Shown: piece after piece, positions 25,057 through 35,413 of the stretch
How the letters are laid out: each line of letters starts with the position of its first letter
Numbering within the stretch: the first letter of the stretch is position 1
Assembly: GCF_000420485.1 (NCBI RefSeq)
Contig: NZ_ATVA01000018.1
Coordinates: 1-64,000 of the forward strand
Length of the DNA stretch: 64,000 bases
Reading direction: 5' to 3'
Origin: Paucidesulfovibrio longus DSM 6739
GTDB lineage: Bacteria; Desulfobacterota; Desulfovibrionia; Desulfovibrionales; Desulfovibrionaceae
Program-made: the position numbers and the translations under genes
The notes under the pieces: generated by a model
Seen by the model: the letters and a program-made list of their open reading frames with translations, nothing else
Database searches by the model: none
What the model was told of the DNA's origin: nothing

Positions 25057-26421
25057 GTGGACAGGACCAACATCTACATCGTCGCCGGACTTCTGGTCGC
25101 GGCTTTTCTGGCCTTCTGGGGCCATGAAAAGGCGCAGCCCGACAGCGTCGAACGTGTCTTTGCCCAGCAGATCGAGATGGGCCGGGGCCGCGCTCTGCCC
25201 GACGACAGCATGGCCACCGCGCTCAAGGAGATGGAACGCTACGTCACCTTCGCCTTTACCGAGGAGATGGACACCCGCATGGGCGGAGCGGACCAGAATC
25301 AGGCGGCCCTGAACGACGCGCTCCAGGAACTGAGCAATATTTCCAAGGACATCACCGAACGGGGCGCAAAGCTCCGCCGCCAGGGCAAGGGCGCCCAGCT
25401 CATGCAGGGCGGGCTCGACTTCCTCGACCGCTTCCTGCAGGAACGCATGGAGTCGCGGGCCACCCTCTGGTACGTCTTCGCGGGCATCTTCGCCTTCTTC
25501 AGCGTGCTCACGGGGACGCTGCGGGCCTTGCGGCTCCAGCGCCGCACCCGCGACAAGCTGATCCAGGGCGTGTTCTTCGCCACGGCCCTGACCTCGATCA
25601 TCATCCTCGGCCTGATCATGGTCTTCCTCTTCATCGAGGGGCTGCCCATCTTCAAGCATGTCGGCATCTCGGACTTTCTTTTCGGGCTGGGCTGGTACCC
25701 CACGGACGACGATCCCGAATTCGGCATCTTCCCGCTGATCATCGGCTCGCTCTCCGTCACGGTGCTTTCCTCGGCCATCGCCATTCCGCTCGGCGTCATG
25801 ACCGCGCTCTACCTCGCGGAAATCGCGTCCCTGCGCGTGCGCAACATCGTCAAGCCCATCATCGAGCTGCTCGCGTCGCTGCCCTCGGTCGTCATCGGCT
25901 TCTTCGGCATGGTCGTGGTCGCGCCCTTCCTGCAGAACACCTTCGACATCAACACCGGCCTGAACATGTTCAACGCCTCGCTGATGCTGGCCTTCATGTC
26001 CGTGCCGACCATCACCTCCGTGTCCGAGGACGCCATCTACGCCGTGCCCCTGGAGCTCAAGGAAGCCTCCCTGGCCCTGGGCGCGACCCACTGCGAGACG
26101 ATCTGGAAGGTCGTGGTTCCGGCTTCGCTTTCCGGCATCAGCACGGCGGTCATCCTGGGCATGTCCCGGGCCATCGGCGAAACCATGGTCGTGCTCATGG
26201 TCGCGGGCGGAGCGGGCATGATCCCGGACTCCATCTTCGACCCGGTCCGGCCCATGCCGTCCTCCATCGCGGCGGAGATGGGCGAGGCCCCGCTCGGCAG
26301 CGACCACTACCACGCGCTCTTCGCCATCGGCATCGTGCTCTTCCTGTTCACCATGGTCTTCAACGTGATCGCGGACCACATCGCCAACAAGTACAAGCAG
26401 GTCGGCGCGGCCACGCTCTAG
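25057..26421 (+). CDS. pstC: Phosphate ABC transporter permease with extended N-terminus
   Basis: The product is 454 aa from a GTG with AAAGAGG upstream. The C-terminal ~270 residues are the permease domain, with the EAA-type loop (K-E-A-S-L-A-L-G-A-T) that contacts the ATPase. The first ~170 residues are unusual: a helix at 5-22, a helical polar domain to about 135, and further helices. Typical PstC is about 310 aa. The extension may reach into the periplasm and modulate coupling to PstS. The gene is 13 bases before pstA. Confidence 0.9.
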   Translation: MDRTNIYIVAGLLVAAFLAFWGHEKAQPDSVERVFAQQIEMGRGRALPDDSMATALKEMERYVTFAFTEEMDTRMGGADQNQAALNDALQELSNISKDITERGAKLRRQGKGAQLMQGGLDFLDRFLQERMESRATLWYVFAGIFAFFSVLTGTLRALRLQRRTRDKLIQGVFFATALTSIIILGLIMVFLFIEGLPIFKHVGISDFLFGLGWYPTDDDPEFGIFPLIIGSLSVTVLSSAIAIPLGVMTALYLAEIASLRVRNIVKPIIELLASLPSVVIGFFGMVVVAPFLQNTFDINTGLNMFNASLMLAFMSVPTITSVSEDAIYAVPLELKEASLALGATHCETIWKVVVPASLSGISTAVILGMSRAIGETMVVLMVAGGAGMIPDSIFDPVRPMPSSIAAEMGEAPLGSDHYHALFAIGIVLFLFTMVFNVIADHIANKYKQVGAATL

Positions 26422-26434
26422 GAGGAAGCAGACA

Positions 26435-27343
26435 ATGCAGCAAACCGCACAAGACATCGCGGCCATTCTGGATCTGGCCGAAAAGCGCAACAAGAAGCGC
26501 AAGGTCGTGGAGGCCGTGACCTTCGGGCTGTTCAAATCCGCGGCCGGAGTCTGCGGACTGGGCCTGGCCATCATCCTCGGCTTCCTGCTCTACAACGGCC
26601 TGCCCGCCATCACCTGGGAATTCCTCTCGCAGCAGCCGCGCAACTCCATGACCGAGGGCGGCATCCTGCCCTGCATCGTGGGCACCTTCCTGCTGGCCAT
26701 CAGTTCCATGGTCGTGGCCCTGCCCCTGGGCGTGGCCTCGGCGATCTATCTCAACGAGTACGCCCGGCCCGGCAAGCTGCTGCGCGTCATCCGCATCGGC
26801 ATCAACAACCTCGCGGGCGTGCCCTCGGTGGTCTTCGGCCTCTTCGGCCTGGGGCTGTTCGTCACGGTCATGCAGCTCGGCGTGTCCATCGCCGCGGGCG
26901 CGCTGACCCTGGGCGCGCTGACCCTGCCCGTGGTCATCGGCACCACCGAGGAGGCCATGCGTTCCGTGCCCGACACCTACCGGGAAGCCTCCCTGGGCCT
27001 GGGCGCGACCAAATGGCAGACCATCTACCGCGTGGTCCTGCCCGCGGCCCTGCCCGGCATCCTCACGGGCTCGATTCTCTCGCTCTCCCGCGCGGCGGGC
27101 GAAACCGCCGCGATCATGTTCACGGCCGCGGTCTTCTCCACGCCGGACATGCCGCAGAGCATCTTCGACGACGTCATGGCCCTGCCCTACCACATCTACG
27201 TGCTGGCCACGGCCGGAACGAACATCGAACAGACCCGGCCCCTGCAGTACGGCACGGCCCTGGTGCTCATCGCCCTGGTCCTGGGCATGAACCTGGTGGC
27301 CATCTTCCTGCGGGCCAGGCTGCAAAGAAAGCTTTCGAAGTAG
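26435..27343 (+). CDS. pstA: Phosphate ABC transporter permease
   Basis: The product is 302 aa of the usual PstA length with six membrane helices and the EAA loop R-E-A-S-L-G-L-G-A-T near residue 190. It forms the heterodimeric channel with PstC. GGAGGA precedes the ATG. No pstB or phoU follows: the next gene is a hemerythrin, so the ATPase must be encoded elsewhere. Confidence 0.93.
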   Translation: MQQTAQDIAAILDLAEKRNKKRKVVEAVTFGLFKSAAGVCGLGLAIILGFLLYNGLPAITWEFLSQQPRNSMTEGGILPCIVGTFLLAISSMVVALPLGVASAIYLNEYARPGKLLRVIRIGINNLAGVPSVVFGLFGLGLFVTVMQLGVSIAAGALTLGALTLPVVIGTTEEAMRSVPDTYREASLGLGATKWQTIYRVVLPAALPGILTGSILSLSRAAGETAAIMFTAAVFSTPDMPQSIFDDVMALPYHIYVLATAGTNIEQTRPLQYGTALVLIALVLGMNLVAIFLRARLQRKLSK

Positions 27344-27492
27344 CCTTCGTCCATGCGTTGATCCGCGATCCGGCGGGCCTGGGGGGGAACACTCCGGGCC
27401 CGCCGCTGTTTTTCGACGCGGCGGCAACAGGTAGGGTTGCCTGGCGACCCGCTTCCGTGCATATTCAATATTGGGACGAGGGGGTATGCGGT

Positions 27493-27918
27493 TTGCCGAT
27501 CATAGAATGGACCGAAGACATGAGCGTCGGGGTGGAAACCCTCGACGAGCAGCACAAGGATCTCGTGCGCCTCATCGACGCCGCCTACCGGGCGGTGATG
27601 GACGAGGGCGGCGAAGAGGACCGGAATGTCGCCGCATCCCTGGTCCGGGACATGAAATCCTACGCCATGGACCACTTCGCCCTGGAGGAGGACCATATGC
27701 GCAGCCTGGGCTATGCGTCCTTTGCGGAGCACGCCTTCATGCACAAGGAGTTCCTCCGGCGCGTGGCCGAGCTGGAGCGGCCCTCGATGGGCCAGGACAA
27801 GAAAGTGGACGTGTTCCTCTTTCTGGCGGACTGGCTGCGCACCCACATCCTGCGCGAGGATCTCGACTTCGGCGATTACGCCCGTTCGCTCGCCCGCGCT
27901 TCCAAATCCAGCAAATAA
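27493..27918 (+). CDS. Bacteriohemerythrin
   Basis: The product is 141 aa, the usual size, reached by a TTG start (27493) with GAGGGGG 8 bases before it; no ATG start near there gives the full domain. The di-iron ligands are present with correct spacing: His 21, His 61, Glu 65, His 80, His 84, His 118 and Asp 123. These proteins bind O2 reversibly in the cytoplasm, for storage, sensing or protection in anaerobes. The last 43 bases overlap the convergent alkyltransferase gene. It is not obviously part of the pst operon, since 149 bases separate it from pstA. Confidence 0.9.
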   Translation: MPIIEWTEDMSVGVETLDEQHKDLVRLIDAAYRAVMDEGGEEDRNVAASLVRDMKSYAMDHFALEEDHMRSLGYASFAEHAFMHKEFLRRVAELERPSMGQDKKVDVFLFLADWLRTHILREDLDFGDYARSLARASKSSK

Positions 27919-28385
27919 GCCTTCATTTCCAGGCCGCAGGGGTTCGTGAAGCCCGTGAGCGCTCCGTTGGCCGCGACCACGCGGTGGCAGGGCACCACCA
28001 GGGGCCAGGGATTCGCGCCCAGGGCGCGGCCCGTGGCCCGCGCGCCGTTCGGGCTGTCCGCCATGCGCGCCAGCTCGCCGTAGCTCGCGGTGCGTCCCTG
28101 CGGCACCTTCTCCGCCAGCGTGCGCAAGACTCGCGCCGTAAAGGGCGAGAGGCTGTTCCAGTCCAGGGGCAGGTCCGGCCAGCGGGGTTCCTCGCCGCGC
28201 ACGTAGCGCTCCAGGGCCGCCTGCACGGCGCTCCCCAGGGGGGAAAGGTCCGGGTCCGGACCGGCGCCCGTGGCCCAGGAAAGCTCGATTCCGCTTATCT
28301 TGTCGGCGTCGTGGACCAGGGTCAGCCGCAGTTTTCCCGCCTCCACGGATTCGGTGCGCTCAATGCGATGACGTTTTGCGCTCAT
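27876..28385 (-). CDS. ogt: Methylated-DNA-[protein]-cysteine S-methyltransferase
   Basis: The product is 169 aa. The catalytic motif P-C-H-R-V is present with Cys 133, and the helix-turn-helix region G-R-T-A-S-Y-G-E-L-A precedes it. The enzyme removes O6-alkyl groups from guanine by transferring them irreversibly to that cysteine. There is no Ada N-terminal regulatory domain, so the single-domain Ogt class is right. The C-terminal end overlaps the convergent hemerythrin gene, which is unusual but seen elsewhere. Confidence 0.92.
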   Translation of the reverse strand: MSAKRHRIERTESVEAGKLRLTLVHDADKISGIELSWATGAGPDPDLSPLGSAVQAALERYVRGEEPRWPDLPLDWNSLSPFTARVLRTLAEKVPQGRTASYGELARMADSPNGARATGRALGANPWPLVVPCHRVVAANGALTGFTNPCGLEMKAYLLDLEARASERA

Positions 28386-28462
28386 GGATCGTCCTCCTGG
28401 TTTGAAGATAAGCGTTTTCCGCCCGGAGGCAAAGCCGTGTTCCGGCGCTCCGGCCAGGGTCG

Positions 28463-28497
28463 TCTCCGGCGGTCCGGGCGCACGCCCCTTGGGAATC
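28463..28497 (-). repeat. Degenerate REP-like element, copy D
   Basis: TCTCCGGCGG, a reduced GGGC...GCCC hairpin and CCCCTTGGGAATCC follow the order of copy B with several changes. It lies between the alkyltransferase start and the radical SAM stop. I rate it as a decayed copy; a chance match is possible. Confidence 0.4.
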
Positions 28498-28518
28498 CGG
28501 TTCTCCGCCCGTGCGGCG

Positions 28519-29433
28519 TCAGCCTGCGATCCGGCAGCCCTGGCTGATCTCGAGCCGGGCGAGGCGGTCGTGGACGGCGGCGAGCAGCGCCTGCTTGCGC
28601 GCGGCCCAATCCGGGGCGAGCAGTTCGCCGGGAGCGGCGTCGCCCGTGAGCCGGTGGATCACGATGTCGGGCCGCAGGCGCGCCAGGGCCTCGCAGACCG
28701 CGCGCACGTATTCGTCGCGTTCGGGCGGGGCGTATCGCCCGGCCCGGTACTCGGCGGCCAGAGGCGTGCCCTCGCAGACGTAGAGATTGTGCAGTTTTAT
28801 TCCGCAAACGGGCAGGGCGTTCAGAAAGTCGATGCCCGCGAGAAAGTCGTCGGCCGATTCTCCGGGCAGGCCCGCGATGAGGTGGGCGCAGACCTTGATC
28901 CCCCGGCGGGCCGCGCTCTCGGCCGCGCGGGCGAAGCAGGCCGCGTCGTGCCCCCGGTTGATGCGTCGCAGGGTTTCGTCGCGGCAGCTTTGCAGGCCGA
29001 GGTCGAGCCAGGTTTCTCCGGGCAGGGCCGCGAGCAGGTCGAGCTTTTCCGGATCCAGGCAGTCGGGCCGGGTGCCGATGCAGAGGCCGACCCTGCCGGG
29101 CAGGGCCTCCAGTTCGGCCAGGACGGTCCGCAAGCGCTCCAGAGGGCCGTGGGTGTTGGAAAAGGACTGGAGATAGGCCAGAAAGAGCCGGGCCTTGTAT
29201 TTCTTGGCCAGCCGCGCGCGCCAGTGGTCCCACTGGGCGGCAAGGTCCAGGCCCTGGCCGAGCAGGCCGGAGCCGGAACCGTTGGCGTTGCAGAAGGCGC
29301 AGCCCGCGCGGGAGAGGGTGCCGTCGCGGTTCGGGCAGGAAAAACCCGCGTCCAGGGGAATCTTTTGCACGCGTTCGCCGAAACGTTTGCGAAGATGGCC
29401 GGAGAGGGCGTTGTAGGGGCGTTCCTGGGTCAT
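28519..29433 (-). CDS. Radical SAM protein, TIGR01212/YhcC family
   Basis: The product is 304 aa. The iron-sulfur cysteines are C33-x11-C45-x2-C48, the spacing typical of this family. The core continues through G-T-R-P-D-C and a beta/alpha barrel pattern (L-I-A-G-L-P-G-E). The family is widespread and its chemistry is unresolved; E. coli YhcC is the reference. It lies about 230 bases from divergently transcribed mreB and is not clearly in an operon with anything here. All core positions are intact. Confidence 0.88.
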   Translation of the reverse strand: MTQERPYNALSGHLRKRFGERVQKIPLDAGFSCPNRDGTLSRAGCAFCNANGSGSGLLGQGLDLAAQWDHWRARLAKKYKARLFLAYLQSFSNTHGPLERLRTVLAELEALPGRVGLCIGTRPDCLDPEKLDLLAALPGETWLDLGLQSCRDETLRRINRGHDAACFARAAESAARRGIKVCAHLIAGLPGESADDFLAGIDFLNALPVCGIKLHNLYVCEGTPLAAEYRAGRYAPPERDEYVRAVCEALARLRPDIVIHRLTGDAAPGELLAPDWAARKQALLAAVHDRLARLEISQGCRIAG

Positions 29434-29589
29434 GCGGGGTGCTGTTTCGGGCTTGGGCGCGCTCGCCGCAGGGCGGTGCGTTCCGGGTTTTCCGCTGCGA
29501 TTGCGCGGGGGCGCCGAGGGGCCGACTTGCGGGCAATGCTGGGGAGGTTGTTGCCCCCCAAGGTTTCTTCTGTTAGGTCACTTGCATGA

Positions 29590-30705
<1,116 letters not shown>

Positions 30706-30709
30706 AGAG

Positions 30710-31543
30710 GTGAAGCCCAAACGGCTCGCAGTGATCGCTCTGGCCGGTCTGTTCGTCTATCTGGCCCTCTACACCTGGAACCTGCGCACCGGTCACCTGG
30801 ACGCGCTGACCTCCGCCACGGGGCTGGAGGTCACGGGCTGGGTGCTGCAACCGGGGCGCTGGATTGCGGACGAGGCTTCCGAGTATTGGCACCGATATGC
30901 CTTTCTCGTGGGCGTGGAGCGCGAGAACGAACGCCTGCGCGGCGAGCTGGACCGCATCGCCCTGGAGAACGTGGCCCTGCGCGAGCAGGCCGTGGCCACC
31001 CGGAGGCTGGAGCGGCTCCTGCGCTTCCATCCGCCCAAGGACTGGGTCACGGAAGGCGTGCGCGTGGTCGCCCACCGCATGGGTCCGGCGGCCGCCCTCG
31101 AAACCGTGATGATCGACAAGGGACTTTTCAGCGGCATCACCGAGGACATGCCCGTGGTCACCACCAAGGGCGTGGTCGGGCGGGTGCTCAAGGCGGGCGT
31201 CACCGTCTCCCAGGTCATGCTGCTCACGGACGTGAACAGCGCCGTGGCCGTGGTCGGCCAGGAGCACCGCACCAAGGGCGTGGCCTTCGGCCGCGGTCCG
31301 GGCAAGGATCTCGCCGTGCGCTACATGAACATCAACGCCGACCTCCAGCCGGGCGAACTGCTGATTTCTTCCGGACTGGCGGGCATCTATCCCAAGGGAA
31401 TGCCCGTGGCCGTGATCACCAGGGTGGAGCGTTCCGAGCTGTCGCTGTTCCTGGACGTGACCGCGACCCCGCTCGTGGACGCGGGCGAGCTGGAGGAGGC
31501 CCTGGTCATGCGTCCCGCCTCCCCCGAGCCCGGAGGCATGTGA
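30710..31543 (+). CDS. mreC: Rod-shape-determining protein MreC
   Basis: The product is 277 aa: an N-terminal membrane helix (about 7-23), a coiled coil around 60-105 that mediates dimerisation, then the beta-barrel domain with V-V-T-T-K-G-V-V-G-R-V near 150. It links MreB to the penicillin-binding protein in the periplasm. The start is uncertain: GTG 30710 sits directly behind AGAGAGG (very short spacing), and an alternative GTG lies at 30731. The gene begins 4 bases after mreB, so coupling is likely. Confidence 0.92.
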   Translation: MKPKRLAVIALAGLFVYLALYTWNLRTGHLDALTSATGLEVTGWVLQPGRWIADEASEYWHRYAFLVGVERENERLRGELDRIALENVALREQAVATRRLERLLRFHPPKDWVTEGVRVVAHRMGPAAALETVMIDKGLFSGITEDMPVVTTKGVVGRVLKAGVTVSQVMLLTDVNSAVAVVGQEHRTKGVAFGRGPGKDLAVRYMNINADLQPGELLISSGLAGIYPKGMPVAVITRVERSELSLFLDVTATPLVDAGELEEALVMRPASPEPGGM

Positions 31544-31544
31544 C

Positions 31545-32015
31545 GTGTTCGGCTTCGTCTGGTGGGCGCTGTATTGCCTCCTGGCGATCTGGCTCCAGTA
31601 TTTCTTCCCCGGACTGGACTTCCTGGCCCCGGCCCTGGTGGTCAGCATGCAGGAGGAGCGCTGGTGGCGCAGCTCGGTCTGGCTGCTGCTCGCGGCCGTG
31701 CTGCTGCAGGACGGCATGGGCAGCCTGGGCTTCGGCTACTCCCTGGCCTGGTACGGCACGCTCGTCCTGGCCTATCAACTGGGCCGCCGCTTTTTCGACC
31801 CCCGCAGCGTGGGGCTGGTCATCCTTCTGGGCGCGTTTCTCGGCTGGCTGCATTTTTCCCTGACCTTCTCCCTGATCCGTCTCGAGGGCATGAATTTTTC
31901 CCTGCATCACGTGGTTTGGGAGTCCGTGGCCCAAGGCGTGGTCTTCCCGGCCTTCTGGTTCTTCATCCACAAGTCCTTCCCGGAGCGTTTGAAAGAAGAT
32001 GAGCGGACTGCTTAG
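31545..32015 (+). CDS. mreD: Rod-shape-determining protein MreD
   Basis: The product is 156 aa with a GTG start behind GGAGG. It is a small membrane protein with four to six helices, matching the MreD slot between mreC and PBP2. Sequence conservation in MreD is weak everywhere, so position and topology carry the call. The end overlaps the next gene by 17 bases. Confidence 0.83.
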   Translation: MFGFVWWALYCLLAIWLQYFFPGLDFLAPALVVSMQEERWWRSSVWLLLAAVLLQDGMGSLGFGYSLAWYGTLVLAYQLGRRFFDPRSVGLVILLGAFLGWLHFSLTFSLIRLEGMNFSLHHVVWESVAQGVVFPAFWFFIHKSFPERLKEDERTA

Positions 32016-33804
32016 TCCTCATGAAAAAGAGCCCCCCCGCCACGGCCTGCTGCTTCTGCAGCTGCTGATCCTGGGCGTTTTCTGCGTCTTCACGCTGCGT
32101 TTCTGGTATCTTCAGGTCCACGAGGGGCAGGAGTTCGCCCGCAAGGCCAAGGCCAACCAGCTCCGCCGCGAGCACGTCTACGCGCCGCGGGGGCTGATCC
32201 GCGCGCGCGGCGGCGAGCTGCTGGCCACCAACGAGCCCGCCTACGCCCTGGGGCTCGTGCGCGAGGACTGCCACGACGTGGAGGCCACCCTGGACGCGGT
32301 CAGCCGCTGGACCGGCCTGGACCGGGCCAAGCTCGCCGAGGTCTACCGCAAGGGACGCGGCAAGGTGAAGCCCTTCGAGCCGCTGATCCTCAGCCAGGAC
32401 CTGGGGTTCAAGGAGGTGGCCGAGGTCGAGGCGCACAAGCTGCGCTGGCCCGGCCTGGAAATCCTGGTCCGCTCCCGCCGCAACTACAGCTACGGCGACC
32501 TGTTCTGCCACGTGCTCGGCTACGTGGCCGAGGCCAACGAGTCCGAACTGGACAACGACGACGGCCTCTCCCTCGGCGACAACGTGGGCAAGCTCGGCCT
32601 GGAAAAGGTGCTGGAAACCCGCCTGCGCGGCATCAAGGGCGTGCGCGAGTTCGAGGTGGACGTCACGGGCCGGCGCATGGCCGAGGTCAACACCCTGCCG
32701 CCCAACGCGGGCGAGGACGTGACGCTCGCCATCGATCTCAAGCTCCAGAGCCTCGTGCACGAGGCCATGGCCGGGAAGGAGGGCGTGGTCGTGGTCATGG
32801 ACGCGGACAGCGGGCAGGTGCTCGCCCTGCTCAGCGCCCCGACCTTCGACGCCAACCATTTCGCCGGGGGCATCTCCTCCGAGGAGTGGCGCAAGCTTTC
32901 CGACGACCCCCAGCACCCGCTCCTGAACCGCGTGACCCAGTCGGCCTATCCGCCGGGCTCGGTCTTCAAGCTGGTCATGGCCGGGTGCGGGCTCAAGGAG
33001 GACATGCTCAACCCCAGCGAGACGGTGTTCTGTCCGGGCTCGCTCAGCCTCGGCAGCCACGTCTTCCGCTGCTGGCGGCGGGGCGGCCACGGCAACGTGA
33101 ACCTGCGGCGCGCCCTGGTCGAGTCCTGCGACGTGTATTTCTACCGCCTGGGCATGAAGCTCGGCGTGGACCGCATCAGCGCCTTTTCCTTCGCCTGCGG
33201 GTTCGGCAAGCCCACGGGCATCGACCTGCCGCACGAGAAGGGCGGAAACATCCCCACGCGCGAATGGAAGCTGAAGACCTTCGGCGAACGCTGGCAAAAG
33301 GGCGAGGATCTCAACTTCGCCATCGGCCAGGGCTACACCCTGGTCACCCCGCTCCAGGTGGCGCGCTACATCGCCGCGCTGATCAACGGCGGCAAGCTGC
33401 TCAAGCCGCAGCTCCTGGCGAGCGCCGAACCCGAGGTGCAGACCCAGATCCCCCTGAACGCGCATGAGCGGGAGCTGATCAAGGACGCCATGGTCCGCAC
33501 CGTGGAAGACCCCTCCGGCACCTGCTGGCGGGCGCGCACGCCCGGAGCCGTGGTCGGGGCCAAGACCGGCACGGCCCAGGTGGCCCGGCTCACGGACGAA
33601 CTCAAGGCCCTCAAGGACGAAGACATTCCGTACAAGCTCCGGGACCACGCCTGGATGGCCGGTTTCGGGGAAAAGGACGGACGCCGCTACGCCGTGGTCG
33701 TCATGGTCGAGCACGGCCTGCACGGTTCCTCCGGGGCCGGTCCCGTGGTCAAGGCCTGCATGGACTATCTCTTCCCCCAGACGCCCAAGGGCGCGGGGAA
33801 ATGA
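31999..33804 (+). CDS. mrdA: Penicillin-binding protein 2 (elongasome transpeptidase)
   Basis: The product is 601 aa. A membrane anchor (about 16-36) precedes a dimerisation domain and the transpeptidase domain with all three penicillin-binding motifs: S321-V-F-K, S376-C-D (SxN variant) and K522-T-G-T. It cross-links peptidoglycan during rod elongation together with RodA, next in the operon. The S-x-D form in place of S-x-N is a known variant in elongation-type PBPs. Confidence 0.95.
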   Translation: MSGLLSPHEKEPPRHGLLLLQLLILGVFCVFTLRFWYLQVHEGQEFARKAKANQLRREHVYAPRGLIRARGGELLATNEPAYALGLVREDCHDVEATLDAVSRWTGLDRAKLAEVYRKGRGKVKPFEPLILSQDLGFKEVAEVEAHKLRWPGLEILVRSRRNYSYGDLFCHVLGYVAEANESELDNDDGLSLGDNVGKLGLEKVLETRLRGIKGVREFEVDVTGRRMAEVNTLPPNAGEDVTLAIDLKLQSLVHEAMAGKEGVVVVMDADSGQVLALLSAPTFDANHFAGGISSEEWRKLSDDPQHPLLNRVTQSAYPPGSVFKLVMAGCGLKEDMLNPSETVFCPGSLSLGSHVFRCWRRGGHGNVNLRRALVESCDVYFYRLGMKLGVDRISAFSFACGFGKPTGIDLPHEKGGNIPTREWKLKTFGERWQKGEDLNFAIGQGYTLVTPLQVARYIAALINGGKLLKPQLLASAEPEVQTQIPLNAHERELIKDAMVRTVEDPSGTCWRARTPGAVVGAKTGTAQVARLTDELKALKDEDIPYKLRDHAWMAGFGEKDGRRYAVVVMVEHGLHGSSGAGPVVKACMDYLFPQTPKGAGK

Positions 33805-33837
33805 CGCAATATAAAATGTAAAGGGCGGGCGAGGCGC

Positions 33838-34944
33838 ATGGATCGCAAGTTTCTTCTCTCCATCAACTGGCCGCTGGTCGGCGTCACCGCGGTGCTTTTC
33901 TTCCTGGGCGTCCTCAATCTCTATTCCGCCAGCGGGTTTCGCATGGAAGAAGGGCTCAACGTGGACCCCTACTTCCGCAAGCAGCTCATCTGGGGTCTCA
34001 TGGGGCTGCCGTGCATGGCCGTGTTCATGCTCGTGGACTACCGCCACCTCAAGACCGCGGCCTGGCCCCTGTTCTGGCTCACGGTGGTCATGCTCGTGGC
34101 CGTGTTCTTTTTCGGCAAGACCATCTACGGCGCTCGGCGCTGGATTGATCTCGGCTTCATGCACTTCCAGCCCAGCGAAATGGCCAAGATCAGCGTGCTC
34201 ATCCTGGGCGCGCGGCTGCTCTCGCGCGACACGGGCAAGCTCGACTTTCTCCAGCTGGGGGGCATTTTCGGCGTCTGCTGCCTGCCCGTGATCCTGGTCA
34301 TCAAGCAGCCGGACCTCGGCTCCGGCCTGAGCGTGTTCCTGATCCTGGGCGGCATGATCCTCTACAGGGGGCTGACGTCCCGCGTATTGCGAACGCTCAT
34401 CGTGGCCGTGCCCGCCACCCTGCCCCTGGCCTGGTTCGCGCTCCACGACTACCAGAAGCGCAGGATCGTCTCCTTCCTGAACCCGGAGAGCGACCCCAAG
34501 GGCGCGGGCTACCACAAGCTCCAGTCCGAGATCGCGGTCGGCTCCGGCGAGCTCTGGGGCAAGGGCTTTCTCGGCGGCACCCAGAGCCACTACCGCTTCC
34601 TGCCGGAAAAGCACACGGACTTCGCCCTGGCGGTCTTTTCCGAGGAGTGGGGCTTCGTCGGGTCCATGGTGCTGCTCAGCCTGTTCTGCGCCTTTCTCTA
34701 CCAGATCGCCCTGGTCGCGCGCGACGCCAAAGACCTTTTCGGGAGCTACCTCGCCGCAGGAGTGTTCTTCTATTTCTTCTGGCAAATCCTCATAAATATG
34801 GGTATGGTGCTAGGGCTGATGCCGGTGGTGGGCATCCCCCTGCCATTCTTGAGTTATGGGGGCAGCGCCACCCTGGTGAACTTCTGTCTGGTGGGGCTCG
34901 TACTGAACGTTTCCATGCGCAGGTTCCTGTTCAAGAAGGTCTAA
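33838..34944 (+). CDS. rodA: Rod-shape-determining glycosyltransferase RodA
   Basis: The product is 368 aa, a SEDS-family membrane protein with about ten helices that polymerises lipid II glycan strands. Signature segments are L-N-L-Y-S-A near 27-32, F-Q-P-S-E near 107-111 and the C-terminal P-F-L-S-Y-G-G-S. It works with the PBP2 encoded immediately upstream. Confidence 0.95.
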   Translation: MDRKFLLSINWPLVGVTAVLFFLGVLNLYSASGFRMEEGLNVDPYFRKQLIWGLMGLPCMAVFMLVDYRHLKTAAWPLFWLTVVMLVAVFFFGKTIYGARRWIDLGFMHFQPSEMAKISVLILGARLLSRDTGKLDFLQLGGIFGVCCLPVILVIKQPDLGSGLSVFLILGGMILYRGLTSRVLRTLIVAVPATLPLAWFALHDYQKRRIVSFLNPESDPKGAGYHKLQSEIAVGSGELWGKGFLGGTQSHYRFLPEKHTDFALAVFSEEWGFVGSMVLLSLFCAFLYQIALVARDAKDLFGSYLAAGVFFYFFWQILINMGMVLGLMPVVGIPLPFLSYGGSATLVNFCLVGLVLNVSMRRFLFKKV

Positions 34945-34975
34945 ACGGGATCAGGCAGGGGAGAGGAGGAGAGAG

Positions 34976-35332
34976 ATGGCCAAGGACGAGATCAACGCCT
35001 TTCTCGGGGCGGGGACCAACTATCACGGCAAGCTGAACTTTCAGGGCTCGGTCCGCATCGACGGCACCTTCACGGGTGAAGTGGAGTCGGACGGCACCCT
35101 GGTCATCGGCAAGGACGCCGTGGTCGAGGGTACCATTCTGGTGGGCCAGCTGGTGCTTTCCGGCAGGCTGACCGGCGAGGTGGAGGCGCGGCAGAAGGTT
35201 TCCCTGAAGAAGACCGCCGACATGAAGGGCGACATCCGCACTCCTGTGCTCATCATGGACGAGGGTGCGGTTCTGGAAGGTCGTCTGACCATGGGGTCGC
35301 TGGACGCGCTTCCTTCCAGCTCCGAGAGCTGA
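34976..35332 (+). CDS. Bactofilin
   Basis: The product is 118 aa with a DUF583 core of repeated beta-helix turns (G-K-L-N-F-Q-G-S-V-R-I-D-G, G-T-L-V-I-G, V-E-G-T-I, L-S-G-R-L-T-G) and short polar ends, the standard bactofilin layout. Bactofilins polymerise without nucleotide and scaffold wall-modifying enzymes at curved or polar sites. The gene is 31 bases after rodA, so it belongs to the shape operon rather than being isolated. A weak terminator separates it from the ATP synthase genes. Confidence 0.92.
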   Translation: MAKDEINAFLGAGTNYHGKLNFQGSVRIDGTFTGEVESDGTLVIGKDAVVEGTILVGQLVLSGRLTGEVEARQKVSLKKTADMKGDIRTPVLIMDEGAVLEGRLTMGSLDALPSSSES

Positions 35333-35392
35333 GCTTCTCTTTCATCCCATTTTCTGTCATCATTTCGTACGGTTAGTGGCATTGCTGCCTTG

Positions 35393-35413
35393 GGCTTTTC
35401 TGAAAAAGCCTTT
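35393..35413 (+). terminator. Weak intrinsic terminator after the shape operon
   Basis: GGCTTTT, loop CTGA, AAAAGCC, then TTT. It is short but placed between bactofilin and the atp genes and would separate the two transcription units. Confidence 0.5.

Noticed and set aside
31963-34785. Long antisense frame over PBP2 and rodA
   Set aside because: Same GC artefact; residues are mainly His, Glu, Gly and Ala with no fold signature, and PBP2 and RodA are complete on the other strand.
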